NCBI GenBank assembly: GCA_958296115.1
Contig: OY282442.1
Span: 2,586,943-2,650,942, forward strand
Direction of reading: 5' to 3'
Origin: an uncultured Dehalococcoidia bacterium
Lineage (GTDB): Bacteria > Chloroflexota > Dehalococcoidia > Lucifugimonadales > CAJWER01
DNA length: 64,000 bases
Shown here piece after piece: positions 32,798 through 41,429 of the stretch (position 1 is its first letter; each line of letters starts with the position of its first letter). The translations under genes were made by a program, and so were the position numbers. Below the pieces are notes generated by a model, which was not told where the DNA came from, ran no database searches, and was given only the letters and a program-made list of their open reading frames with translations.

Positions 32798-33685
32798 TTG
32801 AAGGCACGCAAGGCCGTAATGCCAGTAGCAGGCTTCGGCACCAGGTTCCTGCCCGCAACCAGGGCCGTTCCCAAGGTCCTCTTCCCCGTGCTCGACACCC
32901 CGCCGATCCACTACGCCGCGCGGGAGGCCGTGCAGGCCGGCATAAAGCGCGTCGTATTCGTAGTGTCGCAGCGCCAGGAGGCCGTGACAGGCTACTTCTC
33001 GCGCTTCTCCGAACTCGAGGCGGCGCTGGAGCGCGCCTCGAAGAGCGAGATGCTGCATCAGATGCTCGCCATACCCGGCATGGCCGACTTCAGCTGCGTA
33101 CTCCAGCGCGAGCAGCGCGGGCTCGGACACGCCATCCTCTCCGCAAGGCCCCAAGTCGGCGACGAACCCTTCGCCGTCTTCCTCCCGGATGACCTCATAT
33201 TGACCAGTCAACCCGTCATTGGGCGGATGATAGACCTGGCCGCCGAGAAGGGCGCGAGCGTCATCGCAGTCAGACAGGTCCCCGACGAGATGGTGCCCAG
33301 CCTCGGAATCGTCGATGCCGAGCGGGTCGAGGGCCATACCTACGCAGTGAACCGGCTCGTCGAGAAGCCCGCACTCGAGGACGCGCCGTCCAACCTGGCG
33401 ATTATCGGCCGTTACGTCCTCACACCCCAGATATTCGACGAGCTCGACGTGACGGACTCCGGCGCAGGCGGAGAGATACAGATCACCGACGCCATAGCAA
33501 GCCTGCTCCGGACCCAGCCCGTCTACGCCTACGAGTTCCCCGGCGTTCACTTCGACGTCGGGACGCCCCTCGGCCTCCTGAAAGCGTCAATCCACGCCGC
33601 CCTCCAACGCGAGGACACGGCCCCCGCCCTCCGAGCATGGCTCGACGCCATTGACGACGTTCACGAACCCGCTCACCCCGATTGA
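32798..33685 (+). CDS. galU: UTP-glucose-1-phosphate uridylyltransferase
   Basis: The protein has 295 residues. It makes UDP-glucose from UTP and glucose-1-phosphate for polysaccharide and glycolipid synthesis. The nucleotide-binding N-terminus reads AVMPVAGFGTRFLPATRAVP, followed by KVLFPVLDTP where most GalU proteins have KEMLPVVDKP. REQRGLGHAI, FLPDDLI and VEKP are the expected later motifs. The start is TTG at 32798, placed by GAAGGAGG. A dedicated nucleotidyltransferase for another sugar cannot be ruled out. Confidence 0.88.
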   Translation: MKARKAVMPVAGFGTRFLPATRAVPKVLFPVLDTPPIHYAAREAVQAGIKRVVFVVSQRQEAVTGYFSRFSELEAALERASKSEMLHQMLAIPGMADFSCVLQREQRGLGHAILSARPQVGDEPFAVFLPDDLILTSQPVIGRMIDLAAEKGASVIAVRQVPDEMVPSLGIVDAERVEGHTYAVNRLVEKPALEDAPSNLAIIGRYVLTPQIFDELDVTDSGAGGEIQITDAIASLLRTQPVYAYEFPGVHFDVGTPLGLLKASIHAALQREDTAPALRAWLDAIDDVHEPAHPD

Positions 33686-33708
33686 CCATAGCCTGGGCTG
33701 CGCGGCGC

Positions 33709-33738
33709 TTGGCATTTTAGGGCCTGCCACCCTATAAT
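33709..33738 (+). promoter_or_regulatory. Promoter upstream of plsY
   Basis: TTGGCA (33709-33714), an 18-bp spacer and a perfect TATAAT (33733-33738) lie about 47 bp before the plsY start. Confidence 0.75.
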
Positions 33739-33784
33739 CCCAACTCATAATGCGATATACTGCGCCTGTCCGCGCTGGGAGCCC

Positions 33785-34384
33785 ATGGACTACCTTCGGG
33801 AGACGGCACTGATAGCGGCGGCATACACGTTGGGGTGCGTATCCACCGGGTACTACCTCGTGCGATTCCGCATGGGTGAAGACGTGCGCCGGCTGGGGAG
33901 CGGAACCGCCGGCGCGCGCAACGTCGGGCGGCTGCTGGGCAGGCGCGCCCTCGCCCTCACACTCGCCGCAGACGCCCTGAAGGGCGCCCTGCCCGTCACC
34001 GCGGCTTACGCCCTCGACCTAGAGTCCTGGGCCGCGCTTGCCGTCGTCCTAGCCGTCGTCGCCGGGCACATGTGGCCGGCGCAGCTCGGCTTCCACGGGG
34101 GCAAGGGACTGGCTACCACCATGGGGGCGGTGGCGGTCCTGGACTACAGGCTCGTGCTGGCCGCGTTCGCCATCGCCGGCGTCGCATGGCTCGTCTCTCG
34201 TAACTCGACCGCCGGCGCGCTCGGCGCCGTGGCGCTCACCCCAGCGGTCGCGGCTCTCGCAGGCCATCCCCCTTTCGCAGTGATGACCCTCGCCATCCTC
34301 GCCGCCCTGATACTGCTCGCCCACCGAGCGAACCTCCAGTCCATATTCGCAAACGACGCAGCCCCGTCGAGTGAGGGCGCATGA
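33785..34384 (+). CDS. plsY: Glycerol-3-phosphate acyltransferase PlsY
   Basis: The protein has 199 residues with about five membrane segments. It acylates glycerol-3-phosphate from acyl-phosphate, the first step of phospholipid synthesis. All three family motifs are recognisable: RLGSGTAGARNVGR, the DALKG phosphate loop, and GHMWPAQLGFHGGKGLATTMG. It begins with GGGAG then ATG, behind a strong promoter, and its stop overlaps the next gene's ATG (ATGA). Confidence 0.93.
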   Translation: MDYLRETALIAAAYTLGCVSTGYYLVRFRMGEDVRRLGSGTAGARNVGRLLGRRALALTLAADALKGALPVTAAYALDLESWAALAVVLAVVAGHMWPAQLGFHGGKGLATTMGAVAVLDYRLVLAAFAIAGVAWLVSRNSTAGALGAVALTPAVAALAGHPPFAVMTLAILAALILLAHRANLQSIFANDAAPSSEGA

Positions 34385-36012
34385 CCAGTCAAGCCGCCGT
34401 CGAAAGAGCCGAGGAAGCGCGGAACGGCCTCACCTTCAAGATGGCAACGGAGGCCTGGGAGCTCGAACAGGTCTCCGAGCTCAACTACGCGACGTTCGTC
34501 GAGGAGGTGCCCCAGCACGACGGCAACCCGTCGCGGCGGCTCGTCGACCGCTTCCACGATGAGAACACCTACTTCATATGCCTCGAGGGCGAGAAGCTCG
34601 TCGGCATGGTAGCCCTGCGGGACAGGCGCCCCTTCTCCCTCGACGAGAAGCTCGGCAACATAGACCAATACCTGCCGCGCGGCCGCTCGGTATGCGAGAT
34701 AAGGCTCCTGTCGGTGGATAAGGATCGGCGCAACGGCCGAGTGATACAGGGCCTGCTCAGCCTGCTGGCTCGACGCTGCATCGAAGACGGGTACGACATC
34801 GCGGTCATCTCCGGCAACGTCGCGCAGGAGAAGCTGTACCGCGGGCTGGGCTTCGTGCCATTCGGTCCCCGCGTCGGCGCTCCCGGCGCGCTCTTCCAGC
34901 CGATGTACCGCGAGCTGGAGAGCTTGGAGCAGGACTTCAACGGCCGGTTCCACCCTTCAGTCGAGCGCAACGGACGAAGGAAGGTCAACCTGATGCCCGG
35001 ACCCGTGGCAATCCGCCCAGAAGTGCAGCGGGCCTTCGCAAAGACACCCGTATCCCACCGCTCTGCCGCGTTCGTCGCCGACGTGCAGCGCATCAAGCGG
35101 CGCCTCTGCAACCTGGTCAGCGCCAACAGGGTCGAGATCCTGCTCGGCTCGGGCACCATGGCCAACGACGCGGTGGCAGCCCAGCTGTCTCTCGAACCCG
35201 GACGCGGGCTGATCCTCTCCAACGGCGAGTTCGGTCACAGGCTCCTCGACCATGCGACCAGGATGCGCCTCGATTTCGATGTCGTCGAGCAGGATTGGGG
35301 CCAGCCATTCGACGGCGCGTCCCTGAACAAGGCGCTTGAGGCGAGCGGCAAGTACGCCTGGCTCTGGGCCGTCCACTGCGAGACCTCCACCGGCGTCCTC
35401 AACGACATCGACTTCCTGGGAAGCATCTGCGCCAAGCGCGGCGTGAAGCTGGCTCTCGATTGCATCAGCTCCGTCGGCACGCTGCCGGTCGATCTGTCCG
35501 GCGTGTACCTCGCGTCGGGGGTGAGCGGCAAGGGGTTGGGCTCGTATCCCGGCCTGTCCATGGTCTTCTACAACCACGACCTCCAGCCGCGGCCAGACAG
35601 GCTCCCGCGCTACATGGACATCGGCCTCCACGCCGCCAAGGACGGCGTGCCCTTTACGATGTCATCGAACCTCGTATATGCCCTCGACGCCGCCCTCGAC
35701 CGCTTCGACTCGCCCGACGTGTTCGCCGAGATCGAGGAGACGTCAGGCTGGCTCAGGGAGCGGCTGCGCGGCGTGGGCTTCCGAATCGTCGCCGACGACT
35801 CCGCGGCGTCGCCTGCCGTGATAACGCTGGCCCTGCCCCAACACATGAGCTCGACGGCGCTCGGCGACGACCTCGAACGGGCCGGCTTCTCGCTCAGCTA
35901 CAACAGCGAGTACCTGCGCGCGCGCAACTGGATACAGATATGCCTGATGGGGCACTTCTCCCGCCCAGACGTCGAGCTGCTGCTGGACGCAATGGCGAAG
36001 AGGCAGCCATAG
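34381..36012 (+). CDS. GNAT acetyltransferase fused to a class V aminotransferase
   Basis: The protein has 543 residues in two enzymes. Residues about 15-180 form a GNAT-like domain (SVCEIRLLSVDKDRRNGRVI, then GNVAQEKLYRGLGFVPFG). Residues about 200-540 form a fold-type I PLP enzyme of the alanine-glyoxylate/phosphonate aminotransferase class: LMPGPVAIRPEV, SNGEFGHR, Asp360 in LALDCISSVGTLP, and Schiff-base Lys384 in SGVSGKGLGSYPG. The fusion suggests that one product is transaminated and acetylated. The substrate is not identifiable. It is translationally coupled to plsY and precedes the AAA-TOPRIM gene by 19 bp. Confidence 0.88.
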   Translation: MTSQAAVERAEEARNGLTFKMATEAWELEQVSELNYATFVEEVPQHDGNPSRRLVDRFHDENTYFICLEGEKLVGMVALRDRRPFSLDEKLGNIDQYLPRGRSVCEIRLLSVDKDRRNGRVIQGLLSLLARRCIEDGYDIAVISGNVAQEKLYRGLGFVPFGPRVGAPGALFQPMYRELESLEQDFNGRFHPSVERNGRRKVNLMPGPVAIRPEVQRAFAKTPVSHRSAAFVADVQRIKRRLCNLVSANRVEILLGSGTMANDAVAAQLSLEPGRGLILSNGEFGHRLLDHATRMRLDFDVVEQDWGQPFDGASLNKALEASGKYAWLWAVHCETSTGVLNDIDFLGSICAKRGVKLALDCISSVGTLPVDLSGVYLASGVSGKGLGSYPGLSMVFYNHDLQPRPDRLPRYMDIGLHAAKDGVPFTMSSNLVYALDAALDRFDSPDVFAEIEETSGWLRERLRGVGFRIVADDSAASPAVITLALPQHMSSTALGDDLERAGFSLSYNSEYLRARNWIQICLMGHFSRPDVELLLDAMAKRQP

Positions 36013-36031
36013 ACCTCCCGGAAAGCATCGC

Positions 36032-37594
36032 ATGACGCTGATCGAGAGGCAGCTGGACGAAGTATGGAATGCATTGCGCGCGCAGGCCGTCGAGCGGCAC
36101 AGCTCCCTGGACGAGGTGCGAATCCGAAACATCCGCGGCATCCGCGACCTGCGCGTAACGTTCCGCTACCCGGTATGTGTCCTCGCAGGCCCTAACGGGT
36201 GCGGCAAGTCCACCGTCCTGCTCGCCTGCGCTTGCGCCTACCGCGTTTCAGGACGCCACAGAGACTTCGTTCCCACCACTCTCTTCCCCAACTTCACGGG
36301 CGGCGGGACAGACCTCCAGGACACCCCGGGAGATACCGAAATCGAGCTCCACTACTTGGATAAGGGCAGCCGCGTCTCGATGATGTGGCGGCGCGGCAGG
36401 GGGTGGAATCGCAGCTACATGGGACGCAAAGGCGGTAAGCAGCCCGAACGCGAGTTGTACCTGCGCACACTCACCAACCTTACCAACCCGTCGGAGGTGC
36501 GCGGCTTCCTGCAGCTAGCGCGCAAAGAACTCCAGACGGAGCAGCTCACCGAGGACCTGCTCATATTCGCGCAGCGTATCCTGCCTCGCCGATACCGCAG
36601 CCTGTCTAGAATTGCCGCGCAGGCCCGCGACCTGCTATTCGCCGAATTGGAAGGGCCGCGCGAGGCCAGGTACTCTGAGTTTCACATGTCCGCGGGGGAG
36701 CGCGCGATTCTCCGCATCTCCAAGGACATATCGAAGCTCCACGACGCGCTGATATTGATAGACGAGATCGAGGCCGGACTTCACCCATACACGCAGCAAC
36801 AAGCTATGTTGGAGCTTCAACGCATCGCCCTTCGGAACAAACTGCAGGTCATCGTCGCTTCACACAGCCCGGTTGTATTGGAGAGCGTGCCCGCCGAGGC
36901 GCGATTGTTCCTCGATAGGGACGAGGACACGGCGGAAGTCCGCATCGTCCCTCCCTACCGGGACATCCTCCAGAAGGCCCTCTACGGACAATCCCGCGAC
37001 CGGCTCTCCATCCTATGCGAAGACGATATGGCAGAGGGGCTGCTGCTCGGTTTCATGGACGCGCTCAACGTAAAACTGGGTCTTAGGCACGACGATTTCA
37101 TCATCGGCAGAGACACCGGGCAAAGCGAGTTCCCCGGCCACGTTCGCACACTGAGCAAGTTTGGCAAAATGAGCGAATTCCTGCTGGTCCTCGACGGAGA
37201 CTCACGGCATATGAAGGCCAAAATCGAGAGCGCCGCGGCGGAGTACGGTCAAGCCGCGCAGCCCCTATTCCTACCAGGAGACGGACCGCCCGAAGCCTGG
37301 GTCTGGCAGGCATTGGAGAGCCGCAGCGACGACTACGCTCCTCTGCTGGGCCTTACTCCCCAGGACATGGAGCAGCGCATGCGCGGCGTCACCCAAATGC
37401 TCGAAGGCTCGGTGGACACGCGGGGGAATGGGAATAAGGCTGCCATGTCGTATCTTGCCGAGGACACCAATCGAACAGCGCCGGAAGTTGCCCGCATAGT
37501 TGGCAAGCGCGAGGCGGAGCGGCCTGGCGGCGAGGCTTCTGCTTTCCTAGTGCAGCTGGAGGAGCGGATTAACGCCTGGCGGCAGCAGCGATGA
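36032..37594 (+). CDS. OLD-like AAA ATPase with TOPRIM nuclease domain
   Basis: The protein has 520 residues. The SMC/ABC-like ATPase half has Walker A GPNGCGKST (53-61), signature HMSAGERAILR (219-228), Walker B LILIDEIEAGLHP (Asp244, Glu245) and a switch histidine in VIVASHSP. The C-terminal half resembles a TOPRIM domain: Glu330 in SILCEDDMAEG, and Asp388-x-Asp390 in LLVLDGDSR. This is the OLD-family architecture, often an antiphage nuclease. No partner helicase (GajB) or PARIS-type partner is adjacent, so it may act alone. Antiviral function is inferred. Confidence 0.82.
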   Translation: MTLIERQLDEVWNALRAQAVERHSSLDEVRIRNIRGIRDLRVTFRYPVCVLAGPNGCGKSTVLLACACAYRVSGRHRDFVPTTLFPNFTGGGTDLQDTPGDTEIELHYLDKGSRVSMMWRRGRGWNRSYMGRKGGKQPERELYLRTLTNLTNPSEVRGFLQLARKELQTEQLTEDLLIFAQRILPRRYRSLSRIAAQARDLLFAELEGPREARYSEFHMSAGERAILRISKDISKLHDALILIDEIEAGLHPYTQQQAMLELQRIALRNKLQVIVASHSPVVLESVPAEARLFLDRDEDTAEVRIVPPYRDILQKALYGQSRDRLSILCEDDMAEGLLLGFMDALNVKLGLRHDDFIIGRDTGQSEFPGHVRTLSKFGKMSEFLLVLDGDSRHMKAKIESAAAEYGQAAQPLFLPGDGPPEAWVWQALESRSDDYAPLLGLTPQDMEQRMRGVTQMLEGSVDTRGNGNKAAMSYLAEDTNRTAPEVARIVGKREAERPGGEASAFLVQLEERINAWRQQR

Positions 37595-37607
37595 CGCGCG
37601 AGGCACC

Positions 37608-38633
37608 CTACGTAACCTGCAGCGTTGGAGATCTGGGCATGGCGATGATCTCCTCCTCGGACAGCGGGACCGCGTCCTTCTGATAGACCTGGACGCGGAA
37701 GGAGCCGTAGTCAGGGATGAACATGCGGCCCTCCCCGTCCACCCGGACCGACCTGGGGCTGCGGAGCCGCTTTTGGGGTTCGATGTCAGCCATGTCCCGT
37801 AGCCTGAGGGGCTTGGCGTTGGCGAGCATGTAAGCCCGGCCCGATATGGACAACGTCGCGTCGCCGATGAACTTCTCGACGTAGCGCCCGTCCGCGTTGA
37901 AGAGCAACACACGGTCGTTGCCCGAGTCGGCCACATAGATGTCGCCGTCACCATCCACCGTTACCCCGGCCGGCCTGTCGAGCTGCCCGTCCCCCGAGCC
38001 CGAAGAGCCGAGCTCGAATATGAACTCGCCCTCCGCAGTGAACTTCTGCACCCGGTCGTTGCGCCAATCGGAGACGTAGACGTCGCCCAGCTCGTCCACC
38101 GCTATGCCCCAGGGCATGTCGAACTGGCCGGGCCCGTCCCCGAAGGTCCCCCACTTCAGGATGAACCTGCCGTCCTTGGTGAGCTTCTGGACGCGGTGGT
38201 TCATCGTATCGACGACGTACAGGTTCTCGTCGGCGTCGAACGCGATGCCGGACGGACGGTCGAGCTCGCCGTCGCCGCTTCCGTGAGCGCCCCACATGCC
38301 AACGAACTCGCCCTCAGTGGTGATGAAGGTGATCCGGTGGAGCGCTTCGTCGGACACGACAAGGTTCCCGCCGCGGTCGAGGAGCATCTGTACGGGCCAC
38401 GTCACCTGGCCCTCGCCGCTGCCGGTCGAGCTAATGTCGCCTAGGTTGGCGTCGTCTTCCCAAGCCACACGAGCTATCTTGGCGCTTCCCGCGAGTCCTT
38501 CGAACCGGCACAGGGCAAAGACCCTCATGTCTCTCGTAACGGCCACGTCCACCGGAAAATCAACGACCCGCCGCATCCCGACCGTCTTCAGGTACGGGAA
38601 TCCCGCTCTCAACAGGGCGTACGGCCTAGTCAT
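37608..38633 (-). CDS. NHL-repeat beta-propeller protein
   Basis: The protein has 341 residues from the ATG at 38633. About six NHL blades are visible: RPSGIAFDADENLYVVDTMN, PWGIAVDELGDVYVSDWRND, RPAGVTVDGDGDIYVADSGN and RSVRVDGEGRMFIPDYGS. This fold binds proteins, peptides or RNA, or acts in lyases; no catalytic residues stand out. No signal peptide is seen. It starts 5 bp after the DUF1501 stop without a ribosome site, so translation probably depends on re-initiation. It forms an operon with DUF1800 and DUF1501 genes. Confidence 0.88.
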   Translation of the reverse strand: MTRPYALLRAGFPYLKTVGMRRVVDFPVDVAVTRDMRVFALCRFEGLAGSAKIARVAWEDDANLGDISSTGSGEGQVTWPVQMLLDRGGNLVVSDEALHRITFITTEGEFVGMWGAHGSGDGELDRPSGIAFDADENLYVVDTMNHRVQKLTKDGRFILKWGTFGDGPGQFDMPWGIAVDELGDVYVSDWRNDRVQKFTAEGEFIFELGSSGSGDGQLDRPAGVTVDGDGDIYVADSGNDRVLLFNADGRYVEKFIGDATLSISGRAYMLANAKPLRLRDMADIEPQKRLRSPRSVRVDGEGRMFIPDYGSFRVQVYQKDAVPLSEEEIIAMPRSPTLQVT

Positions 38634-38638
38634 GGCGG

Positions 38639-39790
38639 CTAGCTGCCGTTGGCGAAGGGCAAAATCTGCTCGAAGTGGCCGCCCACTATCTCCGTCGGGT
38701 CTATGCCCATCCACTGCTCGAGGAGAGTCCCATAGACGCCCCGGAAGTCAATGGTGTGCTCCAGGTCCTCGCCGTTAGCCCATCGGCTTGGGTCCAGCGA
38801 CGGGTACTCGCTGTACAGCCCGCCCCGCACCGGGTCGCCGATGATGAACGCGCCGCCGCCCGTGCCGTGGTCGGTGCCGCTCGCGTTGTCCTTGATGCGC
38901 CGCCCGAACTCGGTGAACACGAGCATCACCACGTTGTCCGCGGCGTCGTGCGCCCGAAGGTCGGCGAAGAAGTCGGAGATCGCCCCCGACAGGTCGCTCA
39001 GGAGCTGCGGATGGGTCGGGACCTCGTTCGCGTGGGTATCGTAGCCGCCGTGGCTCGTGTATAGGATGCGCGACCCCAGCCCGGCCAGGTGGACGCGGGC
39101 GGCGTCCCGGAGGCTCTGCGCTATGGCGTTGTCGCCGTACTCGACGTCGGACTCGTACATCGCCGGAGCCTTCTTGAGCTCGTCCGCGCCCTTCAGCACG
39201 TCGAGGCCAGTTCGGGCTAGGTAGTCCATCACCGGGCCAGTTCCGACGGCGGGCGCGTACATCTGCTTGAACACATCGAGCGCCTCTCGGCGCTGGTCGT
39301 CGTCGCCGATGCCGGTCATCAGCCCGTAGTTCTCGAGGTCGCCCACGGACGTAACGGGCACGCCGGGGACCGCGAGCGCTCTCGGCAGGCCACGCCCGAA
39401 GTTCACCGCCGTCAGCACGTTCTCGCCGCCCGGGTCGATCTCCCGCGTCGCCCTGCCCAGCCAGCCCTCCGTGCCGACCTCCACCGGCTCGCACGTGTGC
39501 CAGATATCCATGGCCCTGAAGTGGGAGCGGCTGGAGTTCGGGTAGCCTATGCCCTGCGCCACCGCCACCGAGCCGTCGTCGAACATCTCCTTGAGCGCGG
39601 CCGCCGAGGGGTGCCAGCCTAGCTGGTCGTCCATAGGCAAGACCTTGTCCGCAGGGATGCCGACGACGGGGCGCGAGTCGTGATAGACGGCGCTCGTGTA
39701 CGGGATGAGCGTGTTCATGAAGTCGTTGCCGCCCGACAACTGGACGATGACCAGCGCCGGGTCCTTGCCGTTATGTCCGTTCTGCGCCAT
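38639..39790 (-). CDS. DUF1501 family protein (copy 1)
   Basis: The protein has 383 residues and the DUF1501 features: IVQLSGGNDFMNTLIPY, HFRAMDIWHT, SHGGYDTHANEV, and VFTEFGRRIKDNASGTDHGT followed by GGGAFIIG. DUF1501 belongs to the alkaline-phosphatase/sulfatase-like superfamily. The Asp, His and Glu residues here resemble metal ligands, but the reaction is unknown. Most relatives carry a Tat signal; this one begins at the core domain. It lies between a DUF1800 gene and an NHL-repeat gene in one operon. Confidence 0.9.
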   Translation of the reverse strand: MAQNGHNGKDPALVIVQLSGGNDFMNTLIPYTSAVYHDSRPVVGIPADKVLPMDDQLGWHPSAAALKEMFDDGSVAVAQGIGYPNSSRSHFRAMDIWHTCEPVEVGTEGWLGRATREIDPGGENVLTAVNFGRGLPRALAVPGVPVTSVGDLENYGLMTGIGDDDQRREALDVFKQMYAPAVGTGPVMDYLARTGLDVLKGADELKKAPAMYESDVEYGDNAIAQSLRDAARVHLAGLGSRILYTSHGGYDTHANEVPTHPQLLSDLSGAISDFFADLRAHDAADNVVMLVFTEFGRRIKDNASGTDHGTGGGAFIIGDPVRGGLYSEYPSLDPSRWANGEDLEHTIDFRGVYGTLLEQWMGIDPTEIVGGHFEQILPFANGS

Positions 39791-39810
39791 GATCTCGACC
39801 TCCTGCCGCG

Positions 39811-41202
39811 CTACGCGAACTGGTACTCCATGGACGATACGATTAGCTGGACCATCCTGACGATGCGCCGGGCGCTCGCCTCCTCGTCAGCCTCCGTGTG
39901 GAACCTGAGCGGCCCTTGGGACTCGGCGTATGCCATGAGCGCGGCCCGCGTCTCATCGCCGACGGTCAGGGGGCCTACCAGGCTCAAGCACACGCTCATG
40001 AACTCCTCGGGCGATAGCTCGGAGCCGCTCTCCGACACGCGGCGCACGATGGCCTGGATGCCGGGCTTTGAGCCGTCGCCCACCTCGTTGACCGCGAAGT
40101 TGACGCGCTCGCTCAGGGCGCCGCCGTCGATCCACTCCTTGCCGGTGTGCCACCCCTCGACGGTCGGCGGGTTCAGCAGCTCCTGTCCCATGGCGGTAAC
40201 CGCGGCCTGGTACACGCCGATGCCCGGCTCAGGCGTCCTGTGGGTCTCGACCAAGTTCAGCACGCCGGTCACGAGCTCGGCGGGGCTCTTCACTCGCCTG
40301 AACTGCGCTTCCTTGAAGAAGTCGGACGTGAACATGGCGTTTAGCACAGTCCGCATGTCGCCGTCCGAATCCAGGTACGCGCCGACGAGTATCCGTATGG
40401 CTTCTGGATCGCGCGGAGGCTCGATGGGCCACGCCGGGACCTGCGGCTCGTCGGCGACGAAGAAGTTGTACAGGTGTCGCGCTATGAATGCCGCCGTGGC
40501 GGGCTGCCGCACGATGATATCTATGATGTCGCCGCCGTCGAACCGGCCCGTCTCGCCGAGAAAAGTCTTGACGCTATCGTCGTGCTCTTCGGGCCGATAC
40601 TCGAAGCGCGCGTCGTAGTGGCCGTGCGGGTACAGCGGGATGGGCTGCGCGAACGTCCAGCCGGTGAAGGCGCGCGCGGCCATCTTCACGTCGTCCTCGG
40701 TGTAGTTCCCGGCGCCCATCGAGAATAGCTCCAGCAACTCCCGCCCGTAGTTCTCGTTCGGCTCACCGCTCACGTTCTCATTGTTGTCGAGCCAGTAGAT
40801 CATGGCCGGGTCGCGCGAGAGCTCCAGCAGGATGGTCCGCATGTCTGACATGCCGACGCGCTGGAACATCTGGAGCTGCCGGTTCAGCGACGCCACGTGC
40901 TCGCTCTTGAAGAAGGCGGTGGCGAAGACGTGATGCCAGAAAAGGGACATCTTCTCCTGGAGAGGGCGCCGGGTGTTGACCATCCGGTATATCCAGCGGG
41001 CGGGCGGCCCATGGAAGCTGTCCCAGCCGTAGTAGCGGTCGACCAGGTCCTCTTCGACCTCCGGGAAGCGCTCCGGGCGCAACAGGTCCCCGACTACGTC
41101 TTCATAGGGCCGCGCGGCAAGCGTCTCCAACTCTCCGCGAGACGCGCCGAACCCGGCGCGCCTCATCAGGTGCGCCGCCAGCGCCAGATCGCGGTCACCC
41201 AT
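39811..41202 (-). CDS. DUF1800 family protein (copy 2)
   Basis: The protein has 463 residues from the ATG at 41202; an ATG eight codons upstream is also possible but lacks a ribosome site. LAAHLMRRAGFGASRGELET, NYGRELLELFSMGAGNYTED and AARAFTGWTF match the family and the copy at 29362-30789. Function is unknown. It is first in a DUF1800-DUF1501-NHL operon, the gene arrangement commonly seen for this pair in Planctomycetota and Chloroflexota. No export signal is visible. Confidence 0.9.
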   Translation of the reverse strand: MGDRDLALAAHLMRRAGFGASRGELETLAARPYEDVVGDLLRPERFPEVEEDLVDRYYGWDSFHGPPARWIYRMVNTRRPLQEKMSLFWHHVFATAFFKSEHVASLNRQLQMFQRVGMSDMRTILLELSRDPAMIYWLDNNENVSGEPNENYGRELLELFSMGAGNYTEDDVKMAARAFTGWTFAQPIPLYPHGHYDARFEYRPEEHDDSVKTFLGETGRFDGGDIIDIIVRQPATAAFIARHLYNFFVADEPQVPAWPIEPPRDPEAIRILVGAYLDSDGDMRTVLNAMFTSDFFKEAQFRRVKSPAELVTGVLNLVETHRTPEPGIGVYQAAVTAMGQELLNPPTVEGWHTGKEWIDGGALSERVNFAVNEVGDGSKPGIQAIVRRVSESGSELSPEEFMSVCLSLVGPLTVGDETRAALMAYAESQGPLRFHTEADEEASARRIVRMVQLIVSSMEYQFA

Positions 41203-41356
41203 ATCCACTCGCCTCACCACGGCCATCCAATAATGGATTGCGGCATTCTACATCAAGACGCCGCGAGGCACAACTACGGCTCGACCGGGCATTCTCCGAA
41301 CGCGCTGGCGATGCGATTTGGCTCGTCCACCAACCTTGCGGATTCCTGCCAAAGCC

Positions 41357-41384
41357 TTGTCACTTCCAAGGACGTGTATATAGT
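41357..41384 (+). promoter_or_regulatory. Promoter of the D-aminoacylase/amidase operon
   Basis: TTGTCA (41357-41362), a 16-bp spacer and TATAGT (41379-41384; alternatively TAGTAT two bases later) lie about 46 bp upstream of the TTG start. Confidence 0.55.
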
Positions 41385-41429
41385 ATCTATTGGCCGAATA
41401 CAGCCCATGCGCCGGGGGAGGATTCGCAG

